Shown piece by piece: positions 1 through 8,132 of a DNA stretch of 32,761 bases (its first letter is position 1; the number at the start of each line of letters is the position of its first letter). This DNA comes from CAZGMJ01 sp964526785 (GTDB taxonomy: Bacteria > Planctomycetota > Phycisphaerae > Sedimentisphaerales > Anaerobacaceae): positions 1 through 32,761 of the forward strand of contig CAZGMJ010000056.1 in assembly GCA_964526785.1 (NCBI GenBank), read 5' to 3'. The translations under genes and the position numbers were made by a program. A model generated the notes under the pieces. The model did not search any database. It worked only from the letters and a program-made list of their open reading frames with translations, and had not been told where the DNA came from.

Positions 1-1469
1 TAACTCTTTCCGCGCGTCGGCAGCGGAAAGACTTCGGACTTCGTGCGAGCTGTTGTGAATAGCCCTTGCATCTTCTCAAGCACTTCCGGATATTGATCCG
101 CTACGTCATTCTCCTCGCCGATATCAACGGAAAGATTGTATAGCTCGATCTCTTCCCAGGGTTTGTTGCGAACAGCCTTCCAGTCACCCATGCGGATGCC
201 CTGCTTTCCGCGCAACTCCCAATACAGAAGCGTGTGCTCTTTCTGCTTTTCTGGTCTTCCCAGCAACGTCGGCAGCATTGAAACACCGTCAATACCGTCC
301 GGAGGTTTGATCCCCAATAGTTCACAACACGTTGGAAGGAAGTCCCAGAATGCCGAAACATGATCGTTCATGCTGCCCGGCTCGATTTTCCCCGGCCAGC
401 GAGCGATAAACGGAACGCGAACGCCTCCCTCATACACGGAGCCTTTGAGCCCGCGCAAAGGTCCGTTGCTGTCAAAGAACTCCGAGTCCGCCCCGCCGGC
501 ATACGTCGGTCCGTTGTCACTGCTGAAAATGACCAGCGTCTTGTCATCCAACTGCAGTTCCTTCAAAAGCGCCATAATCCGGCCGACTTCTCTGTCCAGA
601 CGCGACACCATCGCAGCATAGCAGGCCCGCGGGTTCTCATGCGGAATGTAGCCCTTCTTTCCGTCATACGGCGGGTCCGGCCACTTGCCTTTGTACTGCG
701 CCAACGCATCCTCAGGAACTTCCAGCGCAACGTGCGGAATTGTCGAAGGCACGTACAGAAAGAACGGATTGTCCTTGTTGCGCCTTACGAACTGGAGGGC
801 CTCTTCACAAATCACATCGTGAGAGTACACATTCTTCTGTCCGTTCGCATTCTCTTCGATCCACTCGACCTTGTCATTTCGCCACAGATGGTTCGGGTAG
901 AACGTATGCGCCTGCCGTTGGCAGTTATAGCCGTAGAAATAATCGATGCCCTGCTTCGCGGGTTCGCCCGTAGTACCCACCCGGCCGAGGCCCCACTTGC
1001 CGAACGCGCCGGTCGTATAGCCCGCATCCTGTAGTATCTTCGCAACAGTCACCGTCCCCTCGTCAAGCGGCCACTGCCCGCCCGTCGTGGCCCCCAGTCG
1101 CCATCCCTCCTTGCCGCCGACCTGTTTATTGCCCCGTACCTGCGCATGGCCCGTGTGCAGCCCCGTCATAAGCGTGCAGCGTGAAGGCGCGCACACCGGA
1201 TTGCCCGAGTAATGTTGCGTAAACCGCATGCCTTCCGCCGCAAGTTTGTCAATATTCGGCGTCTTGATCTTGGTCTGCCCATAGCAGCCGAGATCCCCAT
1301 ATCCGAGATCGTCCGCCAGAATAAAGACGATGTTGGGCATATCGTCCGACTGAGCACGGCGAGTCGACCGCCCGCAGACCCTGGGACTCAAAACGGACGC
1401 AGAAAGTGCAATCGCCCCGCCGCCGACGCATCGCAGGAACTCTCGTCGTGAAAAGCTCTCTTGTCTCAT
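1..1469 (-). CDS. Tat-exported family S1 sulfatase, 3' end at window edge
   Basis: Sulfuric-ester hydrolase of the arylsulfatase A type, expected to remove sulfate from a glycan outside the cytoplasm. I translated it directly, since the frame runs to the left edge. A twin-arginine signal (SRREFLR, residues 7-13) is followed by MPNIVFILADD with the metal-binding Asp pair at about 52-54. The Cys-type active site CAPSR is at 93-97; Cys93 must be oxidised to formylglycine. A downstream SSDNGP motif supports the metal site. The window holds 489 codons and the next two bases read TA on the coding strand, so the stop probably falls right at the edge; about 490 residues is normal for the family. The start has a GAGGA-type ribosome site about 7 bases upstream. 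It follows the VOC lipoprotein gene by 52 bases and may share its transcript. The fold is secure; the substrate is unknown. Confidence 0.93.
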   Translation of the reverse strand, partial: MRQESFSRREFLRCVGGGAIALSASVLSPRVCGRSTRRAQSDDMPNIVFILADDLGYGDLGCYGQTKIKTPNIDKLAAEGMRFTQHYSGNPVCAPSRCTLMTGLHTGHAQVRGNKQVGGKEGWRLGATTGGQWPLDEGTVTVAKILQDAGYTTGAFGKWGLGRVGTTGEPAKQGIDYFYGYNCQRQAHTFYPNHLWRNDKVEWIEENANGQKNVYSHDVICEEALQFVRRNKDNPFFLYVPSTIPHVALEVPEDALAQYKGKWPDPPYDGKKGYIPHENPRACYAAMVSRLDREVGRIMALLKELQLDDKTLVIFSSDNGPTYAGGADSEFFDSNGPLRGLKGSVYEGGVRVPFIARWPGKIEPGSMNDHVSAFWDFLPTCCELLGIKPPDGIDGVSMLPTLLGRPEKQKEHTLLYWELRGKQGIRMGDWKAVRNKPWEEIELYNLSVDIGEENDVADQYPEVLEKMQGLFTTARTKSEVFPLPTRGKS

Positions 1470-1521
1470 CCTATGTCCTCATAACTATAGTACCGCCGTC
1501 CACCTCCCGTCGTGTCACACT

Positions 1522-2022
1522 CTAATCGCTGAAAGGCAACTTGTGTTTCGCTTTCAGCATCGGCTCGGCCCGCGTGAGAAACTGTATCGGTACGCCCCAC
1601 GGATCCCTGAGAATCAAGATCTCATCGCCCGCGTCTGTAACCGTGATATCCTCCGCCATCGTAGCACCCGCGTCGAGCAAATCGTTGCGGATCTGACGCA
1701 CATCGTCGACGAGAAATGCGATATGCAGCGTACGAACGTTCATCTCACGATAATCGGGCACCTGATCGGGCGGATTGTGATACAACTCGAGCATCATGTT
1801 CCTGCCGGCATCAGCAATGAAACGCATATTGACCGGTGGCGGTCCGGCCCGCATTACCTGCATATTCAGATTCTCGCAGTACCATTTCGCCATTGCCTCC
1901 GGCTCGGCCACATTCAAAGCCACATGCTCCAACCGGACCGGATGCGTGGCGCAGCCCCCCGCGAAAATTGCCCCGATACCCAGAACCATCGCCAACAAAA
2001 CGCTCATCACTGTACGAGTCAT
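1522..2022 (-). CDS. VOC (glyoxalase/bleomycin-resistance fold) lipoprotein
   Basis: A 166-residue protein with a lipoprotein signal peptide (lipobox AGGC, lipid-modified Cys24) followed by one vicinal-oxygen-chelate domain from about residue 30 to 150. The domain opens with RLEHVALNV and closes with ILRDPWGVPIQFL, both typical of the fold. Likely metal-site positions are His33, Glu79, His100 and Gln147, by analogy with glyoxalase-type members; Gln in the last position is unusual. The start is well set by a GGAGG ribosome site 7 bases upstream. VOC proteins are usually cytoplasmic, so a membrane-anchored exported copy is uncommon. It lies between an aldo/keto reductase and a sulfatase on the same strand. 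The reaction is unknown; it could be a dioxygenase-like, lyase-like or binding protein. Confidence 0.85.
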   Translation of the reverse strand: MTRTVMSVLLAMVLGIGAIFAGGCATHPVRLEHVALNVAEPEAMAKWYCENLNMQVMRAGPPPVNMRFIADAGRNMMLELYHNPPDQVPDYREMNVRTLHIAFLVDDVRQIRNDLLDAGATMAEDITVTDAGDEILILRDPWGVPIQFLTRAEPMLKAKHKLPFSD

Positions 2023-2147
2023 TGCATACCTCCTTCATCCAAATACCATTACGACAGTCATTCTTGAGTGCTTACGCGATCACCCAACTTGGCACAAGCT
2101 TAACCGCCTGAGCCTCCCGCTGCAAACCACCATCGGCGCAAGTGCCG

Positions 2148-3122
2148 CTATTTAACCTCGCCCCGCGCATCCTGCAATTTGGCCGGTGCGCCGACCGCCA
2201 GAATCTTGCGAATCGCAAAGTAGTCTTCACGCGAGAGTGGCTCGTTCGGCATACCGAGCGCTTCAGTCATCTGGTCGGGATTCTTGATCCCCACGACCGC
2301 GACGTGAATGGCCGGATGCATCAGTGTTGCCGTCAGCACCAGTTGATAGATACTCAGCTCATACTTGTCTGCTATCGGTTTAAGCTTCTGCACGGCTTCG
2401 CAGATTCCCTGGAATCGCTCGCCCTGGCAATCCGGCCAATGCTTGCGAAAGTCCGTAAACTGCTCCTGCCCCGTATACTTCCCTGTAAGCAACCCCTTAT
2501 GCAAGGGCGAATACACCATGACGCCCACATTATACGCCTGGCAATATGGCAACAGGTCATTCTCGATACCCGGGGCAAGCAGACTGTAAGGTGGCTGCAC
2601 GGCATTGTAATTACCGAATTGGCGTTGTGCGCGGAACTGTTCGAGCGTATGATTGCTCACGCCGTAATGCCGAATCTTCCCCTCTTCCTTCAGGGCATTC
2701 AACACACCCGCCACATCGTCCAGCGGCGTAAGCGGATCGAACGCGTGAAGCAAATACAAGTCAATGCTCTCGATCTGCAGCCGCTTCAGTTCTATCTCGC
2801 ACCGTCTGCGTATATGGTCCGCCCGCAGATCGGGGTACCGCGAACCATCCGGATTGAAATGATTGAAGACTTTGGTACAAATGACCAGTTCGTCACGAGC
2901 CTTGCCTGAGATGAATTCCCCAAGAACCGTCTCGCCGTAGCCGTCGCCGTAAGCGTCAGCGGTATCAAAGAAGTTGACACCCCCTTCGAAAGCCACCTCC
3001 ATCGCTCCCACGATATCCGATTTTGACTGTTCCAGCCAGAATCGCGGGCTCAACTGCCACGTGCCAAAGCAAAGACGCGAGACGACCAGACCTGTAGCTC
3101 CCAGTACTACCCGGTCTTCCAT
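2148..3122 (-). CDS. Aldo/keto reductase
   Basis: A 324-residue NAD(P)H-dependent aldo/keto reductase of the TIM-barrel superfamily, cytoplasmic, with no signal peptide. The catalytic tetrad is visible: Asp53 and Tyr58 in FFDTADAYGD, Lys84 in ICTKVF and His126 in DLYLLHAFD. The length matches the family. The C-terminal region carries the usual cofactor-binding pattern (VVGIKNPDQM). An AGGAG ribosome site lies 8 bases upstream of the ATG, and a near-consensus promoter lies 51-79 bases upstream. It is divergent from the GH141-like gene, so it may reduce a sugar or sugar aldehyde released by those enzymes; that link is inference from position only. Confidence 0.92.
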   Translation of the reverse strand: MEDRVVLGATGLVVSRLCFGTWQLSPRFWLEQSKSDIVGAMEVAFEGGVNFFDTADAYGDGYGETVLGEFISGKARDELVICTKVFNHFNPDGSRYPDLRADHIRRRCEIELKRLQIESIDLYLLHAFDPLTPLDDVAGVLNALKEEGKIRHYGVSNHTLEQFRAQRQFGNYNAVQPPYSLLAPGIENDLLPYCQAYNVGVMVYSPLHKGLLTGKYTGQEQFTDFRKHWPDCQGERFQGICEAVQKLKPIADKYELSIYQLVLTATLMHPAIHVAVVGIKNPDQMTEALGMPNEPLSREDYFAIRKILAVGAPAKLQDARGEVK

Positions 3123-3172
3123 TCTGAATTCTCCTGTAACGCATCAATTGTCGAACAGTTCGAACATTCGCA

Positions 3173-3201
3173 ATTATAGCACCCGGCCGGCTGTCTGTCA
3201 C
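3173..3201 (-). promoter_or_regulatory. Predicted sigma70-type promoter for the aldo/keto reductase
   Basis: On the minus strand the sequence reads GTGACA, a 17-base spacer, then TATAAT. That is 5 of 6 for the -35 box, a perfect -10 box, and the ideal spacing. It lies about 51 bases from the aldo/keto reductase start. Seen directly in sequence; activity is inferred. Confidence 0.5.
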
Positions 3202-3236
3202 GTTGGCTTTCGACCATAATCGCAGCTAAATGGCAC

Positions 3237-3265
3237 TTTACACTGACCCTGTGCGTGCATAGGAT
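3237..3265 (+). promoter_or_regulatory. Predicted sigma70-type promoter for the GH141-like/GH106/avtA operon
   Basis: On the plus strand TTTACA (5 of 6), a 17-base spacer and TAGGAT (4 of 6) lie about 48 bases before the chosen start at 3313. Together with the opposing promoter 36 bases away it gives a compact divergent control region where one regulator could act on both genes. Confidence 0.38.
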
Positions 3266-3312
3266 ATTGTGTGCATGGCAACAACCAGTCCACACTACCT
3301 GGAGCAGAAGGC

Positions 3313-5295
3313 ATGAGACAACCGACAGATACAGCACTTTCCTTTGTACTTTCAGGGATGCTGCTTGCTCTGACAGTCCAGTGTTTCGCAATCGCAGCCG
3401 ACTCCGGCGTCGGTTCCACATATTACGTAGCGTCAGACGGCTGCGATTCCAACCCTGGGACGCCCGATGCCCCATTCGCTTCCTTGCAAACCGCTCGGAA
3501 ACACGTCCGCCGAGCTATTGCCGAAGGCCTCGATTTCGACATCACCGTTCTCATCAAAGCCGGAACGTACCGCCTGCGAGAACCGCTTGTGTTCAAATCG
3601 GTTGATTCCGGCACGGCCGAGCATTCCGTCACATACGCTGCTTACGAAAACGATATCGTCACCATCTCGGGCGGTGCCCCGATTTCCGACTGGCGGGCGA
3701 TTTCACCGCAATTGTGGGCCGCTCCCATCGATCCTGATATCACCTTCGAACAACTCTATGTCAACGGTGAGCGGGCAACCCGGGCGAGAACGCCGAACGC
3801 GGACGCGGCGTTACCCAGATGGCGACTGGCACAGGCTGCCTATGAAATGCCCGAGGGCAAAGGCCGGCCCTCATCGCTGAGCATCACCCTGGCCGAAGGT
3901 TCGCTGGCTGATTGCAGCAACCTGCAGGATACGCACATTGTCATCTACAAGGACTGGGCGACCTTTCGCAAGCAGGTGCAAGCCATCGAGCCCGCCCGGC
4001 GGCGCATACATCTGGAAGGGCCGTTTATTCGTCCACCCACCAGACCGGGCAAGCATAACAGCCTCTATACGCCCGAACGTCAGAAGACGTATACCTGTTA
4101 TCTGGAGGGTAGCCCGGACATGATGGACCGGCCCGGCGAGTGGGCTGTGAATCGGGCGCAATCCCGACTCGAGTATCGCCCCTACAGTGACGAAAGAATA
4201 CGGGACATCGTGGCAGTCCGCCCCGTGGCGAACCGGCTGTTGGTCATAGCAGGTACGCAGGACGAACCGGTACAAAACCTGCATTTCAAGGGACTGATCT
4301 TTGCACACTGCGCCTACACGCTGCCCGACCGCGGCCATGACGGCAGACAGGCGGCCGGTTTCTATTCAGGCGGCTGGGACATACCCGCACATGAACGAAT
4401 ACTGCCCGCCGCTGTCGAATGGCGATTCGCGCACAACTGCTCCCTTCGCGACTGCCGCCTCCGCCACGTCGGCGCAAACGGCATCGCCTTGCTCGACGGC
4501 TGTCGAAACAACCGTATCGAGGGCAACCGAATCCATGACATAGGTGCCAACTGCCTGATGCTGGGCAGCGACTCCGACCCGGGTCTGACCTCGACCGGTC
4601 TCGTTCGCACCAACTACATTGAGAACAATTGGCTCCATTCCGGAGGGCGCGACTACCCCTCCGGCGTCGGGATATGGATCGGATTCGCTCGTAGCTGTGC
4701 GGTTAGCCACAACCGACTCCATGACCTTCCCTACAGCGGCATCTCTCTCGGATGGCAGTGGAACGATGCCCCGTCATCCTCGGCCAACAATCGCGTTGAG
4801 TACAACTATATCTTCGATGTGATGAAGGAACTGGGCGACGGCGGCGCCATCTACACGCTCGGCTATCAACCGCTGACCATTCTCCGGGGCAACTGCATTC
4901 GAGACGTGCGCCGCAGCCACTTGAATGCGGCCTCGCCAAACAACGGCTTCTTCTTTGACGAAGGAAGTAAAGGCTACCTTGTCGACAAGAATACCGTCTA
5001 CGATACCGCATTTTCCCCATTGCGCGGGCACCGGGCCAAAGGCGTACTGATCCGCGATAACGTCCTGATGTACGGCCGGGGAATGTCCGTAGCATACTAC
5101 TCGCCTCCATACGACGATCCAATTATATTGCGGTCTAACGGCAGAATCCTCTATGACGGGATTGCCGCAATGACACTTCAGGACAATGAGATTTACTCGG
5201 CCCATAGCTGGAGGAGAGTGGCGTCCCGGAAAATTCGAAAGGCCAGAAGCACTGCCGGCCTGGAAAGACCTTTCCGTAAACTGCTTATGGAATGA
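3313..5295 (+). CDS. Secreted right-handed beta-helix protein, GH141-like
   Basis: A 660-residue exported protein. The start at 3313 is preferred over an in-frame ATG 42 bases upstream because a GGAG ribosome site precedes it and it begins a clean signal peptide (hydrophobic residues about 9-28). After the signal comes YYVASDGCDSNPGTPDAPF (37-55), then a DSGTAEHSVTY...ISGG block (98-121) and repeated N-x-I/L turns such as NRIEGNRIHDIG, typical of a right-handed parallel beta-helix. From memory this order matches glycoside hydrolase family 141 (alpha-L-fucosidase and xylanase activities known), but a generic beta-helix carbohydrate-active protein or polysaccharide lyase cannot be excluded. The GH106 gene starts 44 bases after its stop, so the two are probably co-transcribed. 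Confidence 0.82.
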   Translation: MRQPTDTALSFVLSGMLLALTVQCFAIAADSGVGSTYYVASDGCDSNPGTPDAPFASLQTARKHVRRAIAEGLDFDITVLIKAGTYRLREPLVFKSVDSGTAEHSVTYAAYENDIVTISGGAPISDWRAISPQLWAAPIDPDITFEQLYVNGERATRARTPNADAALPRWRLAQAAYEMPEGKGRPSSLSITLAEGSLADCSNLQDTHIVIYKDWATFRKQVQAIEPARRRIHLEGPFIRPPTRPGKHNSLYTPERQKTYTCYLEGSPDMMDRPGEWAVNRAQSRLEYRPYSDERIRDIVAVRPVANRLLVIAGTQDEPVQNLHFKGLIFAHCAYTLPDRGHDGRQAAGFYSGGWDIPAHERILPAAVEWRFAHNCSLRDCRLRHVGANGIALLDGCRNNRIEGNRIHDIGANCLMLGSDSDPGLTSTGLVRTNYIENNWLHSGGRDYPSGVGIWIGFARSCAVSHNRLHDLPYSGISLGWQWNDAPSSSANNRVEYNYIFDVMKELGDGGAIYTLGYQPLTILRGNCIRDVRRSHLNAASPNNGFFFDEGSKGYLVDKNTVYDTAFSPLRGHRAKGVLIRDNVLMYGRGMSVAYYSPPYDDPIILRSNGRILYDGIAAMTLQDNEIYSAHSWRRVASRKIRKARSTAGLERPFRKLLME

Positions 5296-5339
5296 TTCTC
5301 CACCGTCAGATGTGTAGATTCTATTGGAAAGACTCGCGC

Positions 5340-8132
5340 ATGAAGAAAATCGCCCCGATTTTGGTCGCCATCACACTTGTATTCTGCGGATGCGCACGCA
5401 ACGGGAGCGACCCGCTGTACGGCGGTTTTCGCGAACCGCCCGCCGTCGCCAGACCGTTCGTGCGCTGGTGGTGGAACGGAAACTACATAACCGCACCAGA
5501 GATCACGCGACAACTCGACCTGCTCGAAGCAGCCGGCATCGGCGGAGTCGAGATCAATCCGATCGCCTTGCACACCGCTGCGCATGAGCCGGAGATGGAA
5601 CCCGTTTCCTGGCTGAGCCCTCAATGGAATCGTCTGCTCAGACTGACCGCTGAACAAGCTCACAACAGGGGCATGATCGCGGACTTGATCGTTGGTTCGG
5701 GCTGGCCCTTCGGCGGGCGCTTCCTGGAATCGGATCAGACTATAAAGGGTGTGGGTTTGAACAAAGTCGCACTGGATGGCCCCATGACCTATCGCGCGGC
5801 CGTCAGCGAACTGATAAAGGGGCCGGGCACAAAGTTCGAATTGCAGGACGCTCCCCAGCCGCAATTGATGTTCGTTCGCCTGGCTCGGGCGAATCCCGCA
5901 CAGTTCGAACCGCCCGTGGATCTGCTGGACCGGGTGGACGCAGATGGCATACTCAGCTTCGATGTGCCCGAAGGCAAAAACATCCTCTATGTCGGAGCAT
6001 GGCAGCGGAGCTTTCGTTCCGTCATGCACGGAGCCGCGGGCGCCGACGGTCCGGTCCTGGATCATTACAACCAGGCTGCAGTTGAGGACTACCTTAATCG
6101 CATGTCCGAGACGCTGGGTCCAGTGCTCGGCGGCAGGATGGGCAATCGATTGCGGGCGATGTTTTGCGACAGTATCGAGCTGTCCGGCGCGAACTGGGCG
6201 GACGATCTGCCTGAACACTTCGAAAGACGCAGAGGTTATGCGCTCGATCCCTATTTGCCGTACGTCGTCGACAGGACGGCCCCCGAAGGAAACAGCCAAT
6301 TCGCTGACGCGATTCTGCGGGTACGCTACGATTATTACAAAACGCTCGTCGAACTCTTCCATGAGCGATTTATTCACCCGTTTCATAACTGGTGCCGCGC
6401 CAACGGAACGCTCAGCCGCTATCAGGCGTACGGTTTTCCCTGGCTGATGGGAATGCTCGACGGCTACATGGTCCCGGATATCCCCGAAGGAGACACGTGG
6501 CTGTTCAACAACTGGATGGGACTCGACGAAATCCGATACGCCGTGTGGAACAAGTATGCGTCGTCCGGGGCACATCTGACCGGAAAGCCGCTGATAGGCT
6601 GTGAGAACATGACCAACACCAAAGGCGTATTCGCCGCTACGCTCGAGTACATCAAACAAGCGGGCGACCTGAGCTTCATTACCGGGATCAATCACTCGAT
6701 CCTCCACGGTTTCAATTACTCGCCGCCGCAGGCGGGCTTTCCCGGCTGGATTCGCTACGGCACATATTTCAACGAGCACAACCCCTGGTGGCCATATCTG
6801 CGCAAATGGACGCAATACAACTCCCGCCTCTCCTGGGTCTTTCAGCAGACCACCCCGGTCATTCAGGTTGCAATCCTTGGGCCGACTGCCGATATCTGGA
6901 GCCGCCATGGCCTCGATCGCTCGCCATTTGTCCACACACCGGACTACCTGCACTATCTCTGGCAGGCGATTCACCAGAACGGATGCTCGGCCGACTACAT
7001 CAACGCAACGGTACTCAAAGGCGCACAATTCGAAGACGGCCTGCTCAAGTACGGCCCCATGGCCTACCAACTCCTGATCGTCGTCGACGTTCAAACACTC
7101 GAACCGGACGCCGCCGAGGCGATCGCGGCCTATGCGCGTGCAGGGGGCCGTATAGCATATGTCGGCCGCAGACCCGACCGCTCGGCGGGCCTGCAGAATG
7201 CCCTGGCCAACGACACGAGAGTCCGCGACGCCGTTGATTCGGCCTTTCGCGCAGATAGTGGAAAAGTCGAAGATCTTGCCGAACCGCAGCGGAAAACCCT
7301 CCGCCGATGGGCGGACCGCCTGCTCGACCGGATGCAGGTGCGTCGATCCGTCGACATATCCACTCCGGACGACCGCCTGTTCCAGATTCACCATCGTATT
7401 AAAGACCGGGACATCTTCTTTTTCACAAATATGCATCGTGACAAGCATCTTGAGTTCGCCGCGGAATTCGATACAGGCGGCAGGACCCCCTGGCGATGGG
7501 ACGCAGAGACTGGCGAACGGTATGCTTATCCATTCGCTTCGCAGGCAAATCGTTTGCAGATTACGCTCAAACCGTTGGAGTCGCTGCTGTTGGTGTTTGA
7601 ACCCGATCTACATGGCCGGCCGAAACCCAGGCCCGTTATTGACAGGACAGACCCTTTCGAGATCGAAGGCGCGTGGGATCTTACACTGAAACCCACTGTC
7701 GGCGACATGTTTGAGCGTTCGATGACAGAGTTGCAGGATCTAACGGCGACAAACGATCCCGCCCTCCGGTCTTTCGGCGGAACGGCAGTCTATCGCCTGC
7801 AGTTCGATGCACCTGACGATTCACACACAGCATTATCCCTGGGAACCGTCCACGGCGTCTCCAGAGTCCGACTCAACGGCACCCCCTGCGGCGTTCGCTG
7901 GTGGGGCGAACATGTATACGATGTGACCGAAGCCCTTAAGCAAGGACGAAACACGCTGGAGATCGAGGTCGCTACCGTACTGGTCAATCTGTGCAAATCC
8001 CTTCGCGATAATCCAATGGCGCAGGTCTGGGCGGGCAAGGCCGAACCCGCACCCACGGGCATAGTCGGCCCTGTCAGTTTGTACCGATACCTGCCTGCCC
8101 CTCGTCACGGCGTCCGCGGAGGCGCGCGATGA
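5340..8132 (+). CDS. GH106 alpha-L-rhamnosidase-like lipoprotein
   Basis: A 930-residue enzyme matching glycoside hydrolase family 106, which removes terminal alpha-L-rhamnose from glycans such as rhamnogalacturonan. Family signatures are RPFVRWWWNGNYI near residue 40, EITRQLDLLEAAGIGGVEI just after, and VGSGWPFGG. Conserved acidic candidates for catalysis are Glu280 (FCDSIELSG) and Glu422 (GCENMTN); their exact roles are inference. The C-terminal part (about 780-930) looks like a jelly-roll accessory domain. The start at 5340 has GGAAAG 8 bases upstream and gives a lipoprotein signal (FCGC, Cys18), so the enzyme is probably membrane-anchored. An upstream in-frame ATG at 5292 overlaps the previous stop but has no ribosome site and would bury the signal peptide. 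Its stop overlaps the avtA start (ATGA). Confidence 0.9.
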   Translation: MKKIAPILVAITLVFCGCARNGSDPLYGGFREPPAVARPFVRWWWNGNYITAPEITRQLDLLEAAGIGGVEINPIALHTAAHEPEMEPVSWLSPQWNRLLRLTAEQAHNRGMIADLIVGSGWPFGGRFLESDQTIKGVGLNKVALDGPMTYRAAVSELIKGPGTKFELQDAPQPQLMFVRLARANPAQFEPPVDLLDRVDADGILSFDVPEGKNILYVGAWQRSFRSVMHGAAGADGPVLDHYNQAAVEDYLNRMSETLGPVLGGRMGNRLRAMFCDSIELSGANWADDLPEHFERRRGYALDPYLPYVVDRTAPEGNSQFADAILRVRYDYYKTLVELFHERFIHPFHNWCRANGTLSRYQAYGFPWLMGMLDGYMVPDIPEGDTWLFNNWMGLDEIRYAVWNKYASSGAHLTGKPLIGCENMTNTKGVFAATLEYIKQAGDLSFITGINHSILHGFNYSPPQAGFPGWIRYGTYFNEHNPWWPYLRKWTQYNSRLSWVFQQTTPVIQVAILGPTADIWSRHGLDRSPFVHTPDYLHYLWQAIHQNGCSADYINATVLKGAQFEDGLLKYGPMAYQLLIVVDVQTLEPDAAEAIAAYARAGGRIAYVGRRPDRSAGLQNALANDTRVRDAVDSAFRADSGKVEDLAEPQRKTLRRWADRLLDRMQVRRSVDISTPDDRLFQIHHRIKDRDIFFFTNMHRDKHLEFAAEFDTGGRTPWRWDAETGERYAYPFASQANRLQITLKPLESLLLVFEPDLHGRPKPRPVIDRTDPFEIEGAWDLTLKPTVGDMFERSMTELQDLTATNDPALRSFGGTAVYRLQFDAPDDSHTALSLGTVHGVSRVRLNGTPCGVRWWGEHVYDVTEALKQGRNTLEIEVATVLVNLCKSLRDNPMAQVWAGKAEPAPTGIVGPVSLYRYLPAPRHGVRGGAR

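Noticed and set aside
360..1034. A 224-codon open frame on the plus strand
   Set aside because: Opposite the left-edge sulfatase, whose own frame holds all sulfatase motifs.
3123..3312. Possible small gene in the divergent gap
   Set aside because: The short frames there have no ribosome site; the gap is better explained by the two promoters.
5292..5339. An upstream ATG for the GH106 gene overlapping the previous stop
   Set aside because: No ribosome site, and it would place 16 residues before a clean lipoprotein signal that has its own GGAAAG site.
5193..7448. A 751-codon open frame on the minus strand
   Set aside because: It lies wholly opposite the GH106 gene, has no recognisable domain or ribosome site, and reflects the GC-rich codon pattern of the true gene.
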